Of a stretch of 64,000 nt of DNA, positions 29,813 through 39,497 are shown piece after piece. Position numbers and translations under genes: made by a program. A model generated the notes under the pieces. The model did no database searches. It saw only the letters and a program-made list of their open reading frames with translations, and was not told the origin of the DNA. This stretch comes from Neobacillus niacini (GTDB lineage: Bacteria; Bacillota; Bacilli; Bacillales; Cytobacillaceae), in the NCBI RefSeq assembly GCF_019749295.1, contig NZ_JACWFG010000004.1, positions 62,001-126,000 of the forward strand, given 5' to 3'. Every line of letters begins with the position of its first letter. Position 1 is the first letter of the stretch.

Positions 29813-30880
29813 TCATCCGTTATGGTATTTGTAGAGCCAAAGAACTCCAGATTTTAGAAGTCGGGCAACTCGACCTGTAATGGCTCTGTCTGCCATCATT
29901 CCAAAGCCATGTTTCTTACCAAGAGAGCCAAGGACACCTTTTAGTTTAATAGTCGGGAATTCTGTTGGCGGTTCCTCGCCATTCCAACGCTTTTTCAACA
30001 CTTCAACAATCTGCTCCGCTTGTCCCTCCGCTAACTGAGCACTTGGGGCATGTGGAAGACTAGCACAATCTCCTAGAATAAAAACATTCTCATCATTTGG
30101 TAAATGATGACGAGGCGTGATAATAAGCCTGCCGGAGCGGTCCATTTCTTCCCCTAATTCACGAACAACCTTATTCGCCTGGATACCAGCGGTCCAAACG
30201 ACCACATCACACGAGACGGGCTCATCATGGTTGTACAGCAATTTTTCTTCAACTTTTGTGATATTAGAGTTATTAATGATTTCAACATTATTTTTATGAA
30301 ACCAATTTTCAACATATTTACTTAAGCGATCAGGGAAGGCAGGAAGAATGTGCTTGCCGCGATCAAATAGTTTGATTTTAAGATCTCCGCGGCTCTCGCT
30401 TAGTTCACTTGCCAGCTCTACACCACTTAGGCCTGCTCCAACAATACCAACAACAGATCCAGGACCTAAATTGTTTAGAACAGAGTATGTCCTGCGGGAT
30501 TTTTCAATACTTTGTATGCTGTAGGTATATTGATCAGCTCCTGGTACACCATGATACTTGTCCTCGCAGCCTAGACCAATGATTAAGTCATCATAGCTTA
30601 TTGGCTCTGAATCTTTAAGCAAAACCTTTTTATTGTTCTTTTCAATTCCTGTCACTTCTCCGTATTTAATTTCTAATTGAGGGTGCTCTGGAAAGGAAAC
30701 ACGCAGCTCCTTATCTGAAACAGTCCCTGCCGCCAAGGCATAATACTCCGTTTTCAAACAATGGTATGGCACACGATCAACAAGTGTAATTCGTATATCC
30801 TCAGGTAAATGGTTTGGAAGAAGTTCACTCAATATCTTCATTCCGCCGTATCCGCCACCGAGAATTACAAGGTTTTTCAT
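29813..30880 (-). CDS. yutJ: NADH dehydrogenase-like FAD oxidoreductase YutJ
   Basis: 355-residue pyridine-nucleotide-disulfide family oxidoreductase. The FAD-binding VILGGGYGGMK is at residue 5, the NAD-binding VGIVGAGLSGVELASEL near residue 145, and the second FAD motif ENVFILGDCASLPHA near 270. This is a type II NADH:quinone dehydrogenase-like enzyme, peripheral to the membrane, with no proton pumping. It is shorter than yumB and lacks an obvious C-terminal membrane helix. AAAGGGG precedes ATG. Confidence 0.87.
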   Translation of the reverse strand: MKNLVILGGGYGGMKILSELLPNHLPEDIRITLVDRVPYHCLKTEYYALAAGTVSDKELRVSFPEHPQLEIKYGEVTGIEKNNKKVLLKDSEPISYDDLIIGLGCEDKYHGVPGADQYTYSIQSIEKSRRTYSVLNNLGPGSVVGIVGAGLSGVELASELSESRGDLKIKLFDRGKHILPAFPDRLSKYVENWFHKNNVEIINNSNITKVEEKLLYNHDEPVSCDVVVWTAGIQANKVVRELGEEMDRSGRLIITPRHHLPNDENVFILGDCASLPHAPSAQLAEGQAEQIVEVLKKRWNGEEPPTEFPTIKLKGVLGSLGKKHGFGMMADRAITGRVARLLKSGVLWLYKYHNG

Positions 30881-31072
30881 TATATATTTCCCCTTTGTAA
30901 ACCAGTAATTATGTCTTTACTCTTACATAGAATATGTGACCTAGGCAAGCTAGGTTTTAAGATGAATATAATTGTAATATAGCGTTTAAATCCATTAAGA
31001 GTATAGCTGAAATATGACAAAATAACAACACATTTGACATTATTATTGACAGATTCCACTAACACATGATAA

Positions 31073-31101
31073 TTGACGTGTCTAAAAAAAAATAGTAAGA
31101 T
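31073..31101 (+). promoter_or_regulatory. Sigma-A promoter for yuzB
   Basis: TTGACG at 31073-31078 and TAAGAT at 31096-31101 with a 17-bp spacer, 26 bp before the yuzB start. Confidence 0.7.
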
Positions 31102-31126
31102 AATATGTTATGGAGAGGTGATAGCC

Positions 31127-31366
31127 ATGTTTAAGCCAATTATTGAATTTTGTATCAGTAATCTTGCTAGTGGTGCTCAAAAAGCACTTGAGAAGTTAGA
31201 AAAAGACCCCAATCTTGATATCATTGAATATGGATGTCTTGGCTATTGCGGGAAATGTGCTTCCACCCTTTATGCACTTGTAAACGGTGAAGTCGTAACA
31301 GGCAGTACACCTGATGAATTGGTGGAACATATTTACCAGCACATAGATGAGAATCCAATGTTCTAA
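31127..31366 (+). CDS. yuzB: YuzB family (DUF1450) protein
   Basis: 79-residue small protein of the YuzB/DUF1450 family. It has three conserved cysteines: one in IEFCISN and two in [10 protein letters not shown], the last a CxxC suited to redox chemistry or metal binding. ATG 31127 is chosen because GGAGAGGTGA lies upstream and the length matches the family. The role is unknown; the neighbours are redox and Fe-S genes. Confidence 0.86.
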   Translation: MFKPIIEFCISNLASGAQKALEKLEKDPNLDIIEYGCLGYCGKCASTLYALVNGEVVTGSTPDELVEHIYQHIDENPMF

Positions 31367-31507
31367 TATATAATAAGCTATAGGGGGCGTGTACCGCTTC
31401 CCTATTGTTTTTTATCATATAATACTCATAAGAAACGAATTAGTTGAGTCATGAAGATACAGTGTATATACTAGAAGTAGAACCTTCAAAAAAGGAGGAA
31501 AAAATAA

Positions 31508-31873
31508 ATGAGTAATGAAGTAGTAATTTTAACGGAAGCTGCGGCTCTTCAAATAAAAGAAATGATGAAGCACAATGAAGAAGAAGGTGCCCTATTACGA
31601 GTTAGTGTAAAAGGCGGCGGCTGCAGTGGTTTATCATATGGAATGGGATTTGATCATGAAGTGAAAGAAGAGGATCTCCATTTTGCTCAGCATGACATAC
31701 AAATTCTTGTAGCTAAAGAGGATGCAGCTATCCTAAATGGTACAAAAATTGATTATAAGCAATCGATGATGGGCGGCGGATTTACCATCGACAATCCAAA
31801 CGCAATTGCATCATGCGGCTGCGGCTCTTCATTTAGAACAGCAACAGCAACGGGTACACCGGAAGAATGTTAA
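31508..31873 (+). CDS. yutM: A-type Fe-S carrier (HesB/ErpA-like) YutM
   Basis: 121-residue A-type carrier. The three ligating cysteines are in KGGGCSGLSYGM near residue 39 and SCGCGSSF near residues 103-105. It accepts clusters from the SUF system and delivers them to apo-enzymes such as LipA and aconitase. AAAGGAGG precedes ATG 31508. It is convergent with yumC. Confidence 0.94.
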   Translation: MSNEVVILTEAAALQIKEMMKHNEEEGALLRVSVKGGGCSGLSYGMGFDHEVKEEDLHFAQHDIQILVAKEDAAILNGTKIDYKQSMMGGGFTIDNPNAIASCGCGSSFRTATATGTPEEC

Positions 31874-31878
31874 TAAGT

Positions 31879-31903
31879 AAAGGCGCCTCGAGGGCGCCTT
31901 TAT
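31879..31903. terminator. Bidirectional terminator between yutM and yumC
   Basis: Perfect 9-bp stem AAAGGCGCC / GGCGCCTTT with TCGAG loop between convergent genes. Confidence 0.85.
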
Positions 31904-31906
31904 TTA

Positions 31907-32905
31907 TTACTTACCAAACATTGATGAACTATGAAGCGGCTGAATTTTTGCTTTTGGATCAATAAATGCTTTTGCATTGTTAACGGCCGTAGGTGCTTCA
32001 CCAAATCCACAGGCAATTAATTTAACTTTGCCATCATATGTGCAAATATCTCCAGCTGCGTAGATTCCAGGTATCGCTGTTTCCATTTTAGAGTTAACCA
32101 CAATCGAGTTCTTTTCGATTTGCAGGCCCCATTCCTTAATCGGACCAAGTGAGGAAACAAAACCATAGTTACAAATAACTGCATCTACATCAATGGCTTC
32201 TCTATTTTCTCCATTAACACCAGTAAGAACGACTTGCTTAATACCACTGTCATCACCAATCAATTCAGCAGGTACAAAAGGCGTTTTTACATTAACCTTT
32301 GAATTATGCAGGTTCTCAACACTATGTTCATGGGCTCTGAACTTATCTCTGCGATGTACAATCGTTACTTCTTTCGCGATAGGCTCTAACATTAATGCCC
32401 AGTCCACTGCTGAATCACCGCCGCCAAAAACGACAACTTTTTGACCAGCAAATTTATTAAGGTCATCAATGAAGTAATGCAGGTTTTTACGCTCATATTG
32501 TGCAGCGCTTTCAAGCTCTAATCGGCGTGGCTGGAATGCACCATTTCCTGCAGTAATAATTACTGTTTTTGAATAGTGAACTTCACTGTTTGTTGTTAAT
32601 TTGAACGTACCATCCTCTTGCTTTTCCAACTTCTCTACAGATTGCTCTAAAGCAATGGCCGGAGAGAACTTTGCCATTTGTTCCTTTAAGTTATCAATTA
32701 ATTCTTGTGCGCGGACTTTGGGAAATCCAGCAACATCATAAATGTATTTTTCCGGGTAAAGTGCCGATAACTGACCGCCTAATTGTGGTAAGCTTTCAAT
32801 GATTTTTACTGAAGCTTGTCTCATACCGCCATAAAATGCAGTAAATAGACCGGTAGGACCGCCCCCGATAATAGTTATGTCATAAATTTTTTGATCTTCT
32901 TGCAC
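31907..32905 (-). CDS. yumC: Ferredoxin/flavodoxin-NADP+ reductase, type 2
   Basis: 332-residue thioredoxin-reductase-like flavoprotein without the redox CxxC, which marks it as the Bacillus-type ferredoxin-NADP+ reductase. The FAD motif [16 protein letters not shown] is at the N-terminus. The NADPH motif [14 protein letters not shown] and the ending [15 protein letters not shown] with the stacking C-terminal extension are present. GTG 32905 is chosen since GGGGGG lies 7 bases upstream. It supplies electrons between NADPH and ferredoxin. Confidence 0.94.
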   Translation of the reverse strand: MQEDQKIYDITIIGGGPTGLFTAFYGGMRQASVKIIESLPQLGGQLSALYPEKYIYDVAGFPKVRAQELIDNLKEQMAKFSPAIALEQSVEKLEKQEDGTFKLTTNSEVHYSKTVIITAGNGAFQPRRLELESAAQYERKNLHYFIDDLNKFAGQKVVVFGGGDSAVDWALMLEPIAKEVTIVHRRDKFRAHEHSVENLHNSKVNVKTPFVPAELIGDDSGIKQVVLTGVNGENREAIDVDAVICNYGFVSSLGPIKEWGLQIEKNSIVVNSKMETAIPGIYAAGDICTYDGKVKLIACGFGEAPTAVNNAKAFIDPKAKIQPLHSSSMFGK

Positions 32906-33263
32906 CGTGTATCCCCCCAACTTATGTAATAACAGACTCCATTCCTTATAATATCACAAAACCACCAAATCCTCACAACTTTTGGGAAATATTCAGATTG
33001 CGAGGATTAAAAAATTTCATACAATTTTTCAAAAAAATAATCATATAAACCACTTGAAAATGTGAAGAGTTTAGCATAATATGTATTGAGGATAGATGTT
33101 AAAGTTTTGTGACAAAAAAAGAAATATTTTGTGTCCTCATACGTGAATTATATCACATACTTTTTTCCTCATTACAATATAATTAACAAAATAAAAAACA
33201 TAAAAGCTGAGGAAGATAAGAACAAGTATTTTACTCAAAATAAAAAAGGTGGAAGTGATCACT
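32906..33263. promoter_or_regulatory. Divergent yumC-yumB control region
   Basis: About 358 AT-rich bases that carry promoters for both flavoprotein genes. A 13-bp palindrome TTTTGT-G-ACAAAA lies at 33105-33117. It resembles half of a Rex-type or Crp/Fnr-type redox operator but does not match the full Rex consensus. No gene is seen. Confidence 0.45.
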
Positions 33264-34481
33264 TTGAAAAAGCCAAAAATAGTTATTGTTGGTGCGGGGT
33301 ATGGCGGGCTTATGACAACTGTAAGGTTGCAAAAGCTTGTGGGAGTCAATGAAGCGGATATTGTATTAATTAATAAAAATGATTATCACTATGAAACTAC
33401 ATGGCTGCATGAGGCTTCTGCAGGCACACTTCATCATGACCGTGTACGTTATGACATTCGCGATGTTATTGATAGCAGCAAAGTTGATTTCGTACAGGAT
33501 ACTGTTGTAGAAATCAAGAAAGAAGAGAAAAAGGTAATCCTAGAAAAAAGCGAAGTCGAATATGATTACCTCGTTATCGCTCTTGGCGGAGAACCAGAAA
33601 CCTTTGGAATTAAAGGGTTAAAAGAATATGCTTTTGGGATTACGAATGTAAATTCTTCACGTCAATTACGTGAGCATATTGAGTATCAATTTGCTACTTA
33701 TAATATGGAAGAAGAAAAGAATGATAATCGTTTGGTTATTGTTGTAGGCGGTGCAGGCTTTACAGGTATTGAGTTCTTAGGTGAATTAACCAATCGAGTA
33801 CCTGAGCTTTGCCGTGAATACGATGTTGATCCACACAAAGTAAAAATTCTTTGTGTAGAAGCAGCACCAACCGTTCTCCCAGGATTTGACCCAGAGCTTG
33901 TGAACTATGCTGTATCACAGCTTGAGCGTAAAGGGGTAGAATTCTTAATTGGAACAGCAATTAAAGAATGTACACCTGAGGGAATCATCGTAGCAAAAGG
34001 TGAAGAAGAGCCGCGTGAAATTAAGGCGGAAACAGTTGTTTGGGCCGCTGGCGTACGCGGTAATTCAATTATTGAAAAATCAGGCTTTGAAGCGATGAGA
34101 GGCCGTGTGAAAGTACAGCCTGACCTTCGTGTACCAGGATTTGATGATGTCTTTATCATTGGTGATAGTTCACTAGTAATCAATGAAGAAATCAACCGTC
34201 CTTATCCGCCAACTGCTCAAATTGCGATGCAGCAGGGGGAAGTTGTTGCACGTAACGTAGCAGCATTAATCCGAAATAAGACAGACCTTGAAACCTTCAC
34301 ATTTGATAATAAAGGAACAGTATGTTCACTAGGTCACGATGATGCCATTGGTGTTGTATTTGGCAAAAAAGTAACTGGTGCAAAAGCATCCTTTATGAAA
34401 AAAGTTGTCGATAATCGTTCTTTATTCATGATCGGCGGCGCAGGACTAGTCTTGAAAAAAGGTAAATTTAACGTTTTCTAA
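33264..34481 (+). CDS. yumB: Type II NADH:quinone dehydrogenase YumB
   Basis: 405-residue NDH-2-family flavoprotein. The FAD motif [13 protein letters not shown] is at residue 6, the NADH motif [17 protein letters not shown] near 160, and the third motif [10 protein letters not shown] near 300. It transfers electrons from NADH to menaquinone at the membrane without proton pumping. The C-terminus [18 protein letters not shown] is typical of YumB. TTG 33264 is preferred since YumB homologues begin K-K-P-K; GTG 33255 and 33249 are alternatives. Confidence 0.92.
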   Translation: MKKPKIVIVGAGYGGLMTTVRLQKLVGVNEADIVLINKNDYHYETTWLHEASAGTLHHDRVRYDIRDVIDSSKVDFVQDTVVEIKKEEKKVILEKSEVEYDYLVIALGGEPETFGIKGLKEYAFGITNVNSSRQLREHIEYQFATYNMEEEKNDNRLVIVVGGAGFTGIEFLGELTNRVPELCREYDVDPHKVKILCVEAAPTVLPGFDPELVNYAVSQLERKGVEFLIGTAIKECTPEGIIVAKGEEEPREIKAETVVWAAGVRGNSIIEKSGFEAMRGRVKVQPDLRVPGFDDVFIIGDSSLVINEEINRPYPPTAQIAMQQGEVVARNVAALIRNKTDLETFTFDNKGTVCSLGHDDAIGVVFGKKVTGAKASFMKKVVDNRSLFMIGGAGLVLKKGKFNVF

Positions 34482-34495
34482 TAATAACTTTTTTA

Positions 34496-34528
34496 AAAGG
34501 GGCAGATATCTATATCTGTCCTTTTTTT
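34496..34528 (+). terminator. Rho-independent terminator after yumB
   Basis: Stem built on CAGATAT / ATATCTG with flanking AAAGG / CCTTT and a T tract. Confidence 0.8.
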
Positions 34529-34569
34529 GATACTATAGATTTAAAGCCTTTATGTATGGAGGGGTTGTT

Positions 34570-35061
34570 ATGAGTAATAGAGAGAAAAGAGGCAAGGTCT
34601 GGTTAGCGGTTGGAGGAGTAGTCATATCATCTGAAGGTCATTGGCTGGTGGTTAAGAAGCGATATGGCGGATTGAAAGGAAAGTGGTCCATTCCTGCTGG
34701 TTTCGTTGAAGAGGGAGAGACCGCCGATGAAGCAGCGATTAGGGAGGTAAAGGAAGAAACAGGTCTAGATTGTGTTGTAACGGGATTGATTGGTCTCCGA
34801 ACAGGGGTTATTTCTAATGAGATTAGTGATAATTTACTCGTCTTTTTACTTGAACCCCTGGATGAAATGGGAATCCAACACCAGGAAAATGAGCTATATG
34901 AGGCAAGGTTTATGGCACCTGAAGCACTACTCGAAGAAAAAGATGCATCAATCATGCTGCACTACCTGATCAATCAAGGTGATACTATTGCCAAGCCAGC
35001 TTGTGATGGATTAAATCCTGGTGATCAATTTAAATACAGTGCTTACAAATTATTTTTTTAA
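34570..35061 (+). CDS. NUDIX hydrolase
   Basis: 163-residue NUDIX protein. The NUDIX box is complete from G to U: GFVEEGETADEAAIREVKEE followed by TGL, with the four catalytic glutamates. It opens KVWLAVGGVVISSEGHWLVVKK. The substrate (a nucleoside diphosphate derivative or ADP-ribose-type compound) cannot be told. ATG 34570 is chosen because GGAGGGG lies 9 bases upstream. It has no close operon partner. Confidence 0.9.
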   Translation: MSNREKRGKVWLAVGGVVISSEGHWLVVKKRYGGLKGKWSIPAGFVEEGETADEAAIREVKEETGLDCVVTGLIGLRTGVISNEISDNLLVFLLEPLDEMGIQHQENELYEARFMAPEALLEEKDASIMLHYLINQGDTIAKPACDGLNPGDQFKYSAYKLFF

Positions 35062-35217
35062 TTTTTAGAAAATTTAAGTGACGTTCAGGAAATGAAAGAA
35101 AACTTAACATGTATCCGTTTTCCTGCTTGTTTTTGGTTGAATTTCGTCCTTTTCTTTCTGTCAGATTCTTGATATATTATCAGAAAATTTAAATAACATT
35201 TTAAGGAGCTGATTCGA

Positions 35218-35349
35218 ATGAAAACAACTAGCTTAGATACTAAAAATTGTGATTACTGTTCTGGCACTGGATACTTTCAATTACTGCTTGGGGGGTCCGA
35301 AACATGTTCTTGCTGCGAGGGCACTGGAAAGAAAAAAGAAGAGTATTAA
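35218..35349 (+). CDS. yuiA: YuiA-like DnaJ-type zinc-knuckle peptide
   Basis: Short 43-residue gene with an AAGGAG ribosome binding site 10 bases before ATG 35218. It has two CxxCxGxG motifs, C-D-Y-C-S-G-T-G and C-S-C-C-E-G-T-G, which form one DnaJ/TRASH-like zinc knuckle, and a lysine-rich tail. The same motif and position (just before yuiB) occur in B. subtilis YuiA. Function unknown; binding of zinc and perhaps a partner protein is inferred. Confidence 0.85.
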   Translation: MKTTSLDTKNCDYCSGTGYFQLLLGGSETCSCCEGTGKKKEEY

Positions 35350-35516
35350 TGAAATCTTCCAAATTGAACTAGAGCCATGCTTCCTCGAGAAAAATTCGGG
35401 AAGCTATTTTTTTGCAATTTTTCTCATAATAGGATAACAACAAACTGGTGTGTAAGGATTGACTCCCTCATGGACATTAAGTAAACTATTTAGTGATGTG
35501 TAAAGGAGGTATTTCC

Positions 35517-35840
35517 ATGCAGATGAGCATTGTTGTATTAATTATTTCGATTTTGTTATTTTTTGTATTGTTTTTTGGAATTGGATTTATTCTAAATATG
35601 CTTTTAAGAATGTCTTGGATCATGGCAATCATATATCCGATTATTGCTATTTTTATCGTAGATAAAGTTAAGTTCATTGAATACATTACAAATAGTAAGG
35701 CGGCATTTCTGGAGCTCGGACAAAAACTAAGCTCACTTGCAACAGCTGATATTCTCATCTTGCTAAGCGGGTTAGCAGGCGCCATTGCAGCCGGAATTAC
35801 AATTAAACTTTTACGGAAAAATGGATATCAAATGTTTTAA
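35517..35840 (+). CDS. yuiB: YuiB family membrane protein
   Basis: 107-residue integral membrane protein. There are two hydrophobic helices in the first 40 residues (IVVLIISILLFFVLFFGIGF and WIMAIIYPIIAIFIV). A third sits near the C-terminus (ILILLSGLAGAIAAGITI), followed by a basic end. It has no catalytic motif. AAAGGAGG lies 9 bases before ATG 35517. It lies between yuiA and yuiC as in B. subtilis; role unknown. Confidence 0.83.
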   Translation: MQMSIVVLIISILLFFVLFFGIGFILNMLLRMSWIMAIIYPIIAIFIVDKVKFIEYITNSKAAFLELGQKLSSLATADILILLSGLAGAIAAGITIKLLRKNGYQMF

Positions 35841-35876
35841 GGCTTTTTCCTTGTGAAAAGGTCTTTTTTTATTTTA
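35840..35876 (+). terminator. Weak terminator after yuiB
   Basis: Imperfect stem CTTTTTCCTT / GAAAAGG followed by TTTTTTT; the stem is short, so termination may be partial. Confidence 0.5.
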
Positions 35877-35954
35877 AAAAATGGTTTTTACTCCTTTTTA
35901 GAATATTTCCGTGCTGGTTGGGAAATGAATATTTTGGGAGGAGTGAAAATTTTA

Positions 35955-36572
35955 ATGAATAACATCAAAAATTGGACAAAGCGTTTTGCCATGACCGTTC
36001 TTTTCCTGCTGGCCATATTAGTGACTCTGCAATCAATAACAGGTATAGATATTAAAGTGTTAATTACAAATATGGTGCAATTAGAGGCGCACGCTGCTTC
36101 GGGCGAAGTAAATGCCAAGAAACCACTTCCGTTAGAGGATGCCTTCGATTGGTCTAAGTATCCAAAGAAAACAGTAGTAGCAACAGGATATACAGCAGGA
36201 TATGAATCAACAGGTAAAAATGAAAGCCACCCAGAGTACGGTATTACTTACTCAGGTGTAAAAGTGAAACGGGATTTATATTCGACCGTAGCTGCAGACT
36301 TATCGGTTTTCCCCATTGGTACCATTCTGTTTATTCCAGGGTATGGGTATGGAGTTGTAGCTGATAAAGGCGGAGCGATAAAGGGAGATAAAGTCGATCT
36401 TTATTACGAGACGGTTGAGGATGTCTATAACAAGTGGGGTAAAAAAGAAATTGAAGTATATGTGATTGAACAAGGAAACGGAAAACTAACCGAATCAGAG
36501 TTACAGGCACTAAATGAGGACAAATCCATGCAGGTTTTTCGGCAGCAGTATATCGGTTCTGAGAGGAAATAA
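35955..36572 (+). CDS. yuiC: 3D-domain protein YuiC
   Basis: About 205 residues. An N-terminal hydrophobic helix ([15 protein letters not shown], about residues 11-25) anchors or exports it. The C-terminal 3D domain has the three-aspartate pattern: [11 protein letters not shown], then [41 protein letters not shown]. subtilis YuiC is a stationary-phase muralytic transglycosylase related to MltA and the Rpf/Sps proteins. GGGAGGAG lies 11 bases before ATG 35955; the start is not certain. Confidence 0.85.
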   Translation: MNNIKNWTKRFAMTVLFLLAILVTLQSITGIDIKVLITNMVQLEAHAASGEVNAKKPLPLEDAFDWSKYPKKTVVATGYTAGYESTGKNESHPEYGITYSGVKVKRDLYSTVAADLSVFPIGTILFIPGYGYGVVADKGGAIKGDKVDLYYETVEDVYNKWGKKEIEVYVIEQGNGKLTESELQALNEDKSMQVFRQQYIGSERK

Positions 36573-36573
36573 T

Positions 36574-36600
36574 GCAGGCATTGAGCCTGCTATTTTTATT
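36574..36600 (+). terminator. Rho-independent terminator after yuiC
   Basis: Stem GCAGGC / GCCTGC with ATTGA loop and TATTTTTATT tail. Confidence 0.75.
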
Positions 36601-36889
36601 GTAAGCTCTGTTAAAACTGAATGTTGATTTCACTGTGTTTGGAAAATAAGCGGAGGTTTTCCGTTTAAATTGGGAAATACCCATATTTCCTTAAAAATAG
36701 GCGGAGGTTTTCCGCTTATTGTATTCAAATCCTTGGAATTGGTCTTATTTAAAGCAGTTAAGCGGAATATCTCCGCTTAACTCTGTTTCTAAAGGCTCCT
36801 CTATAAACAATAGCCGGAAATTCTCCGCCTATGAATTCTCAACCCTACACGAAACTCAACAATGAATAATAACAGAGCCTTATTGTAAG
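36596..36889. mobile_element. MITE-like palindromic element between yuiC and pepA
   Basis: A roughly 290-bp non-coding element. Ends are imperfect inverted repeats: CTCTGTTA...ATGTTGA at 36606 and its near-complement ending at 36877. A 10-bp direct repeat TTATTGTAAG flanks it at 36596-36605 and 36880-36889, like a target duplication. Inside are four spaced palindromes with an AAGCGGA / TCCGCTT core, at about 36648, 36697, 36756 and 36810. It carries no ORF of note. Confidence 0.6.
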
Positions 36890-36967
36890 AAGGTAGAATA
36901 CTTAGAAAGTCGAAATATATTTATTTTTTCGATATAATGAAAAAGTAATAAATTTGGAGGTGGAGAC

Positions 36968-38473
36968 ATGTTTGATGTAAAAAAAGAAATGGACTTCTCG
37001 AGCGCACATGAAGGTTTAATTGTTGGGGTCTTTGATAAGTCTGAGAAGTTTAGCGGTCCATTAGAGAATTTGGATAAACAATTCGAAGGTCAATTAACGG
37101 AACTTGTTAAAGCTGGTGATATTTCAGCCAAGTATAAAAATATTAACAAAGTACATAGTTTTGGAAAAATCGGATCTAAAAGAATTTGGTTTGTTGGTCT
37201 TGGTAAGGAAAAGGAATTTAGCTTTGAAAAGCTCAGTGAGGCATTAGGTAAGGTATTTAAAGCTGTTAAAGGCAGCAAACTTCAAGAAATTGCTGTTTTT
37301 TTAGATTCCTTTACTTCAGAGAAAGTAGATGAATTAGAAGCGGCACATGCAGTAAGTGAGGCCTTCGCACTTTCTACCTATCAGTTTAATGGCTACAAAC
37401 AAAAATCAAATGAACCAGAAAAAAAGGTAGAACAAGTAACGGTTTATAGTGAAAACTATGATTTAGAGGATATTAAGGCTTCTCTTACGGTAGGGCATGC
37501 TTTTGGAAAAGGGACAAACTCTGCTCGTACTCTTGTGAATATTCCAGGTAACCTGTTGACAGCAAAGGACATGGCAAATTATGCCCTCGAGCTCGCTGCC
37601 AAATATAGCTTTGAAGTTGAAATTCTCGATAAGGAAGAGATTGAAAAGCTTGGAATGGGAGCGTTCCTCGCCGTTAACCAAGGGTCAACAGAACCGCCGA
37701 AAATGATTGTATTAAAGTATCAAGGTAAAGAACAATGGCAGGATGTTATTGGATTAGTAGGTAAAGGTATCACTTTTGATACTGGCGGCTATTCCATCAA
37801 AACGAAGGCTGGTATTGTAGGGATGAAGAGTGACATGGGCGGTGCTGCTGCTGTACTGGGTGCAATGGAAATCATCGGTGAATTAAGACCAGAGCAAAAT
37901 GTTGTCGCTGTTATCCCTTCAACAGATAATATGATTTCAGGTAATGCTTTTAAGCCGGACGATGTTATTACCGCTATGAGCGGTAAAACGATCGAAGTGT
38001 TAAATACAGACGCTGAAGGCAGACTTGTGTTAGCGGACGCTGTGACATATGCAAAGCACCATGGTGCTGAGTATTTAGTGGATGTAGCCACGTTAACAGG
38101 AGGCGTCATTACTGCTCTGGGACTACATACTACTGGTGCAATGACAAATCACGAAACATTGTATGAACAAGTCTTAGAAGCTTCTATGGAGGCTGGTGAG
38201 CCAATCTGGCAGCTGCCATTGTTTGAGAAAGACAAAGAACGAGTAAGAAATAGTAAAGTGGCAGATTTAAATAACTCTCCAGGAAGTGAAGGTCACGCCA
38301 TTGTAGCAGGTGCTTTTATTGGGGAATTTACTGAGGGGACTCCTTGGGTGCATCTAGATATTGCAGGGACTTCTACAACTTCTAGAGAACACGATCTTGG
38401 TCCTGCAGGAGCGACCGGTGTAATGACCCGTACACTAGCTTTATTTGTGGAACGATTCGAACCGATAAAGTAA
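36968..38473 (+). CDS. pepA: Leucyl aminopeptidase (M17 family)
   Basis: 501-residue cytosolic aminopeptidase that removes N-terminal residues from peptides. The M17 signature [13 protein letters not shown] is intact near residue 345. The metal-binding lysine and aspartate are in [15 protein letters not shown] near 265 and [13 protein letters not shown] near 290. The N-terminal 160 residues form the M17 macrodomain-like regulatory part. GGAGGTGG precedes ATG. Called yuiE in B. subtilis. Confidence 0.95.
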   Translation: MFDVKKEMDFSSAHEGLIVGVFDKSEKFSGPLENLDKQFEGQLTELVKAGDISAKYKNINKVHSFGKIGSKRIWFVGLGKEKEFSFEKLSEALGKVFKAVKGSKLQEIAVFLDSFTSEKVDELEAAHAVSEAFALSTYQFNGYKQKSNEPEKKVEQVTVYSENYDLEDIKASLTVGHAFGKGTNSARTLVNIPGNLLTAKDMANYALELAAKYSFEVEILDKEEIEKLGMGAFLAVNQGSTEPPKMIVLKYQGKEQWQDVIGLVGKGITFDTGGYSIKTKAGIVGMKSDMGGAAAVLGAMEIIGELRPEQNVVAVIPSTDNMISGNAFKPDDVITAMSGKTIEVLNTDAEGRLVLADAVTYAKHHGAEYLVDVATLTGGVITALGLHTTGAMTNHETLYEQVLEASMEAGEPIWQLPLFEKDKERVRNSKVADLNNSPGSEGHAIVAGAFIGEFTEGTPWVHLDIAGTSTTSREHDLGPAGATGVMTRTLALFVERFEPIK

Positions 38474-38490
38474 TAATAGATGCAACCATG

Positions 38491-38530
38491 AAACACAGCG
38501 AATAAGTACCTTCTGCTGTGTTTTTCTTTT
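38491..38530 (+). terminator. Rho-independent terminator after pepA
   Basis: Stem AAACACAGC / GCTGTGTTT with a 15-base loop and TTTTCTTTTT tail. Confidence 0.75.
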
Positions 38531-38546
38531 TCTAGAAATGGGTGTG

Positions 38547-39053
38547 AAGGACAAATCTCAAAGTAGGGAGAGAGGATTTGTCCTTAAGCAGGGGGTCTTA
38601 AGGACAAATCTCAAAGTCTGGAGAAAGGATTTGTCCTTAAGCAGGGGTCTTAAGGACAAATCTCACAGCTGGAAAGAGGATTTGTCCTTAAGCAGGGGTC
38701 TTAAGGACAAATCTCAAAGCCTGGAGAAAGGATTTGTCCTTAAGCAGGGGTCTTAAGGACAAATCTCAAAGCCTGGAGAAAGGATTTGTCCTTAAGAAGG
38801 GTTATGAAGGACAAATCTCAAAGTCTGGAGAAAGGATTTGTCCTTAAGGAGGGAGATGAAGGACAAATCTCAAAGCCTGGAGAGAGGATTTGTCCTTAAG
38901 CAGGGCGATGAAGGACAAATCTCAAAGCCTGGAGAGAGGATTTGTCCTTAAGCAGGGGGATGAAGGACAAATCTCAAAGTCAGGAGAGAGGATTTGTCCT
39001 TAAGCAGGGGGATGAAGGACAAATCACAAATGATGATAAGGAGATTTGTCTTT
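38547..39053. repeat. Ten-unit tandem array of 52-bp hairpin repeats
   Basis: Ten head-to-tail units start at 38547, 38600, 38652, 38703, 38755, 38807, 38859, 38911, 38963 and 39015. Each contains AAGGACAAATC, a 17-base variable middle and GATTTGTCCTT, giving a perfect 11-bp stem in most units. The linkers (AAGCAGGGG...) vary slightly. The array fills the gap between pepA and the next gene. A long frame on the + strand reads through but has no gene-like features. Confidence 0.9.
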
Positions 39054-39172
39054 CAAGTACGAGGTTATAACGTTAAACGGGCGCTTCTGGTTTTGAAATT
39101 GCCCAACCCATATCTTCTTAACTCGCATATGAAGTAGTGTAGGCAAGTATAGCGAATAGGAGGTTTGGCTGC

Positions 39173-39385
39173 ATGTATTATTATCGAAATCCGTATCCTA
39201 AACATAATCAGCGTTTTATTGGCTTTGGGCTGCCATTTTTGGGTGGTTTAGTAGGAGGATTATTAGGAAGTGCTTTAATTTATCCTCGGCCATTTTATGG
39301 TTATCCACGCCCATTTTATGGTTATCCTGCTTATGGCCCTCCAGTATATGGTTACCCTGGATACGGTGCACCTTTTTATTATTAG
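39173..39385 (+). CDS. Small Gly/Tyr/Pro-rich protein, coat-like
   Basis: 70 residues with GGAGG 8 bases before ATG. The first 20 residues are basic and tyrosine-rich. A hydrophobic glycine-zipper stretch follows (FGLPFLGGLVGGLLGSAL, about residues 18-35). The tail is a Tyr-Pro-Gly repeat with PRPFYGYP twice. The composition resembles small spore-coat or spore-surface proteins. I do not recognise a named family. Membrane insertion followed by tyrosine cross-linking is a speculation. Confidence 0.7.
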   Translation: MYYYRNPYPKHNQRFIGFGLPFLGGLVGGLLGSALIYPRPFYGYPRPFYGYPAYGPPVYGYPGYGAPFYY

Positions 39386-39393
39386 TTAGTTGT

Positions 39394-39426
39394 AAAAAAC
39401 AGCTTTCAAGGCTGTTTTTTCTTTTT
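39394..39426 (+). terminator. Rho-independent terminator after the Gly/Tyr-rich gene
   Basis: Stem AAAAAACAGC / GCTGTTTTTT with TTTCAAG loop. Confidence 0.85.
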
Positions 39427-39497
39427 GGTTAAAGGGAAAATCCACTAACAAATAGAATATAAGGGATATCAACTATTGAGTTTGAAAGGAGAAGGAA

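Noticed and set aside
38538..38756. 72-codon plus-strand frame through the hairpin array
   Set aside because: It consists only of translated repeat units, lacks a ribosome binding site and ends arbitrarily inside the array.
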